Of a stretch of DNA of 7,226 nucleotides, positions 5,895 to 7,226 are shown one piece after another. The notes under the pieces are model-generated. The model worked only from the letters and a program-made list of their open reading frames with translations. It was not told the DNA's origin and ran no database searches. The DNA is from Sulfurovum sp. Its GTDB lineage: Bacteria; Campylobacterota; Campylobacteria; Campylobacterales; Sulfurovaceae. A program made the translations under genes and the position numbers. Position 1 is the first letter of the stretch. The number at the start of each line of letters is the position of its first letter. The stretch lies in assembly GCA_027083995.1 (NCBI GenBank), contig JALWME010000035.1, positions 1-7,226 on the forward strand, written 5' to 3'.

Positions 5895-7226
5895 TTATTG
5901 TTTGAGGAGTAGGGCAATTTTTCTACTGGTTACTTTGCCAAGTTCTTCAAGAGAAGCAGCCTCTATTGCTTCAAAGGTACCAAAATATTGTATAAGTTTT
6001 GCTACAGTAGCTTTACCTATACCTTTTTTATGGAGCAGGGAAATTTGTGTATCACTTTTGCGTTTTTTGTTTTGGTGATAGGTAATGGCATAACGGTGTG
6101 CTTCATCACGCTGACGCTGGATCCACTGGAGTCGTTTATCCGTAGGCTTCAGTTCAAGTAAGCCGTTTGGTGTATAAAGCATATCTTTGGCAGCACCTTT
6201 GGCACGGTGGGCTTTGGCATCTAGTTTTTCTTTGGCGATGGCTATGACATCAAGGTTTACGTTTACTGCTTTCAGCAGGCTATGGGCGAGGTTTAGGTTG
6301 GCTTGTCCACCATCAATTATCCACAGATCTGGAGCTGGTTGTTCTTCAAATTTTTCTATACGCCTGGATAGTAGCTCTTTCATCTGTCCATACTCATCTC
6401 GTGCATGAAGTGCATAGCGTCTGTAGCTCTGTTTGTCCCATTTGCCTTCATCCCAGACTACCATGCCTCCTACAGTAGCAACTCCCATCATGTGTGAATT
6501 GTCAAAGGTTTCACAACGATAAGGAATAGAAGTAAGATTGAGCAAATCGGCTATTTGTTGTTCTATGACACTATTGTCATCTTTTTTGCGTAAGAGCTCT
6601 TCACAGTTTTGTAATGCAAGCGAAAGAAGTTTTGCTTTTGGACCACGTTTTGGCGTAAATATGTTTATTGTTTTCTCAAAACGTCTACGCAATGTAGAGG
6701 CTACCTGTGTCGCCTCTTCAAAGGAGTGAGCAGTGAGTACTTCTTTTGCGATATTTGGTGTATCGATAGTATAAAATTCCAAGAGAGCCTGTTTGTATGC
6801 TTCATTTTCATCATAGATGTGGGTGTGCCTAAAGTAGGTGTATGCCGAAGAGATTATTCTGCCTCCACGCATAAACATTTTAACGATGACACCACGTTCA
6901 TCTCCATTTAAAATGGCAAAAATATCCAAGTCCAGTGCATTGGCAAGGTCAATATCTGAGGAGACAGTCAGGGTACGAATGGATGTTATGGTGTCTCTTG
7001 CCAAAGTGGCCTCTTCGTAGCGTTCCTGTGTAGCAAGCGTGTGCATCTTCTCTTCCAGGGTTTCTATGAGATATTTTCGTTTTACGATAGAGGTTTTGGC
7101 TTTATTGACAATGTCAGCGTATGTTTCACGGGAGACTCTGTTTTCACAAGGTGCTAGACATTTTTTGATTTGATAAAACAGACAGGCTTTACCTTCACGC
7201 AAGCAAGACTTTTTTTGTACAAGAGG
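5895..7226 (-). CDS. uvrC: UvrC, excinuclease ABC subunit C (5' end outside the window)
   Basis: UvrC makes both incisions around bulky DNA lesions in the UvrABC pathway. The frame is open to the right edge and shows 443 residues starting PLVQKKSC. The N-terminal GIY-YIG nuclease, about 150 residues, lies beyond the window. Visible in order (numbered from the edge): cysteines C8, C15, C23, C27, matching the region of the iron-sulfur cluster reported for E. coli UvrC; the UVR motif that contacts UvrB (about 52-86); the RNase H-like 5' nuclease with D242 (ETFDNSH), D277 (ARDEYGQ), D305 (WIIDGGQ) and H377 (RDEAHRYAITYH), the expected catalytic set; and a helix-hairpin-helix DNA-binding end (about 394-428, HKKGIGKATVAKLI). 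The stop is TAA 5895-5897. The protein looks intact and functional. It shares strand with the signalling operon 190 bp downstream but has no functional link to it. Confidence 0.97.
   Translation of the reverse strand, partial: PLVQKKSCLREGKACLFYQIKKCLAPCENRVSRETYADIVNKAKTSIVKRKYLIETLEEKMHTLATQERYEEATLARDTITSIRTLTVSSDIDLANALDLDIFAILNGDERGVIVKMFMRGGRIISSAYTYFRHTHIYDENEAYKQALLEFYTIDTPNIAKEVLTAHSFEEATQVASTLRRRFEKTINIFTPKRGPKAKLLSLALQNCEELLRKKDDNSVIEQQIADLLNLTSIPYRCETFDNSHMMGVATVGGMVVWDEGKWDKQSYRRYALHARDEYGQMKELLSRRIEKFEEQPAPDLWIIDGGQANLNLAHSLLKAVNVNLDVIAIAKEKLDAKAHRAKGAAKDMLYTPNGLLELKPTDKRLQWIQRQRDEAHRYAITYHQNKKRKSDTQISLLHKKGIGKATVAKLIQYFGTFEAIEAASLEELGKVTSRKIALLLKQ

Noticed and set aside
6187..7020. 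Several plus-strand open frames opposite uvrC (6187-6408, 6538-6729, 6726-6911, 6838-7020)
   Set aside because: They are antisense shadows of a strongly conserved coding region, with no family resemblance.
7200..7202. TTG at 7202-7200 (minus strand) as the start of UvrC
   Set aside because: The frame stays open upstream to the window edge and the residues there (PLVQKKSC) continue the UvrC family pattern, including a cluster cysteine. The real start lies beyond the window.

Overview
The window reads as a low-GC, tightly packed bacterial chromosome. The proteins point to Campylobacterota (the former Epsilonproteobacteria), probably a Sulfurimonas/Sulfurovum-type lineage. The main clues are the sequence style of the UvrC, the nitrate/nitrite-sensor-like hybrid kinase, and a stand-alone Aer/CetB-type PAS protein. 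This placement rests on remembered family likeness, not on a search.

Layout, left to right. Positions 2-73 hold the last 23 codons of a plus-strand gene, possibly radA. A hairpin terminator (78-104) follows, then a perfect 7 x 7-bp AATTTTT tandem repeat (105-153). Everything after that is on the minus strand. Read in the direction of transcription it runs: the 3' three quarters of uvrC (7226 to 5895, entering from the right edge); a 190-bp intergenic region with an extended -10 promoter and short repeats; and a compact four-gene signalling operon. The operon encodes a solo PAS protein (5704-5291), a PAS-like/Hpt phosphotransfer protein (5274-3805), a 1092-aa membrane hybrid histidine kinase (3801-523) and a single-domain response regulator (517-152). 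The gaps are 16, 3 and 5 bp, so co-transcription and coupled translation are likely.

How the genes may work together: the parts of a full His-Asp-His-Asp phosphorelay are present in one operon. The kinase has a periplasmic NIT-type (nitrate/nitrite-sensing-like) domain between two membrane helices, an H-box histidine (H424), an ATPase domain and one intact receiver (D841). The Hpt protein offers H433, and the small regulator offers D56. The PAS protein keeps the residues that Aer uses for FAD binding, so a cytoplasmic redox or energy input could join the periplasmic NIT input. No DNA-binding or enzymatic output domain is encoded, so the output must be protein-protein (for example motility or another partner) or lie elsewhere. 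Degenerate copies are layered on the intact parts: two receiver-like modules in the kinase without the full acidic pocket, and an Hpt-like module with Glu where the phospho-His should be. UvrC is an unrelated housekeeping neighbour (nucleotide excision repair).
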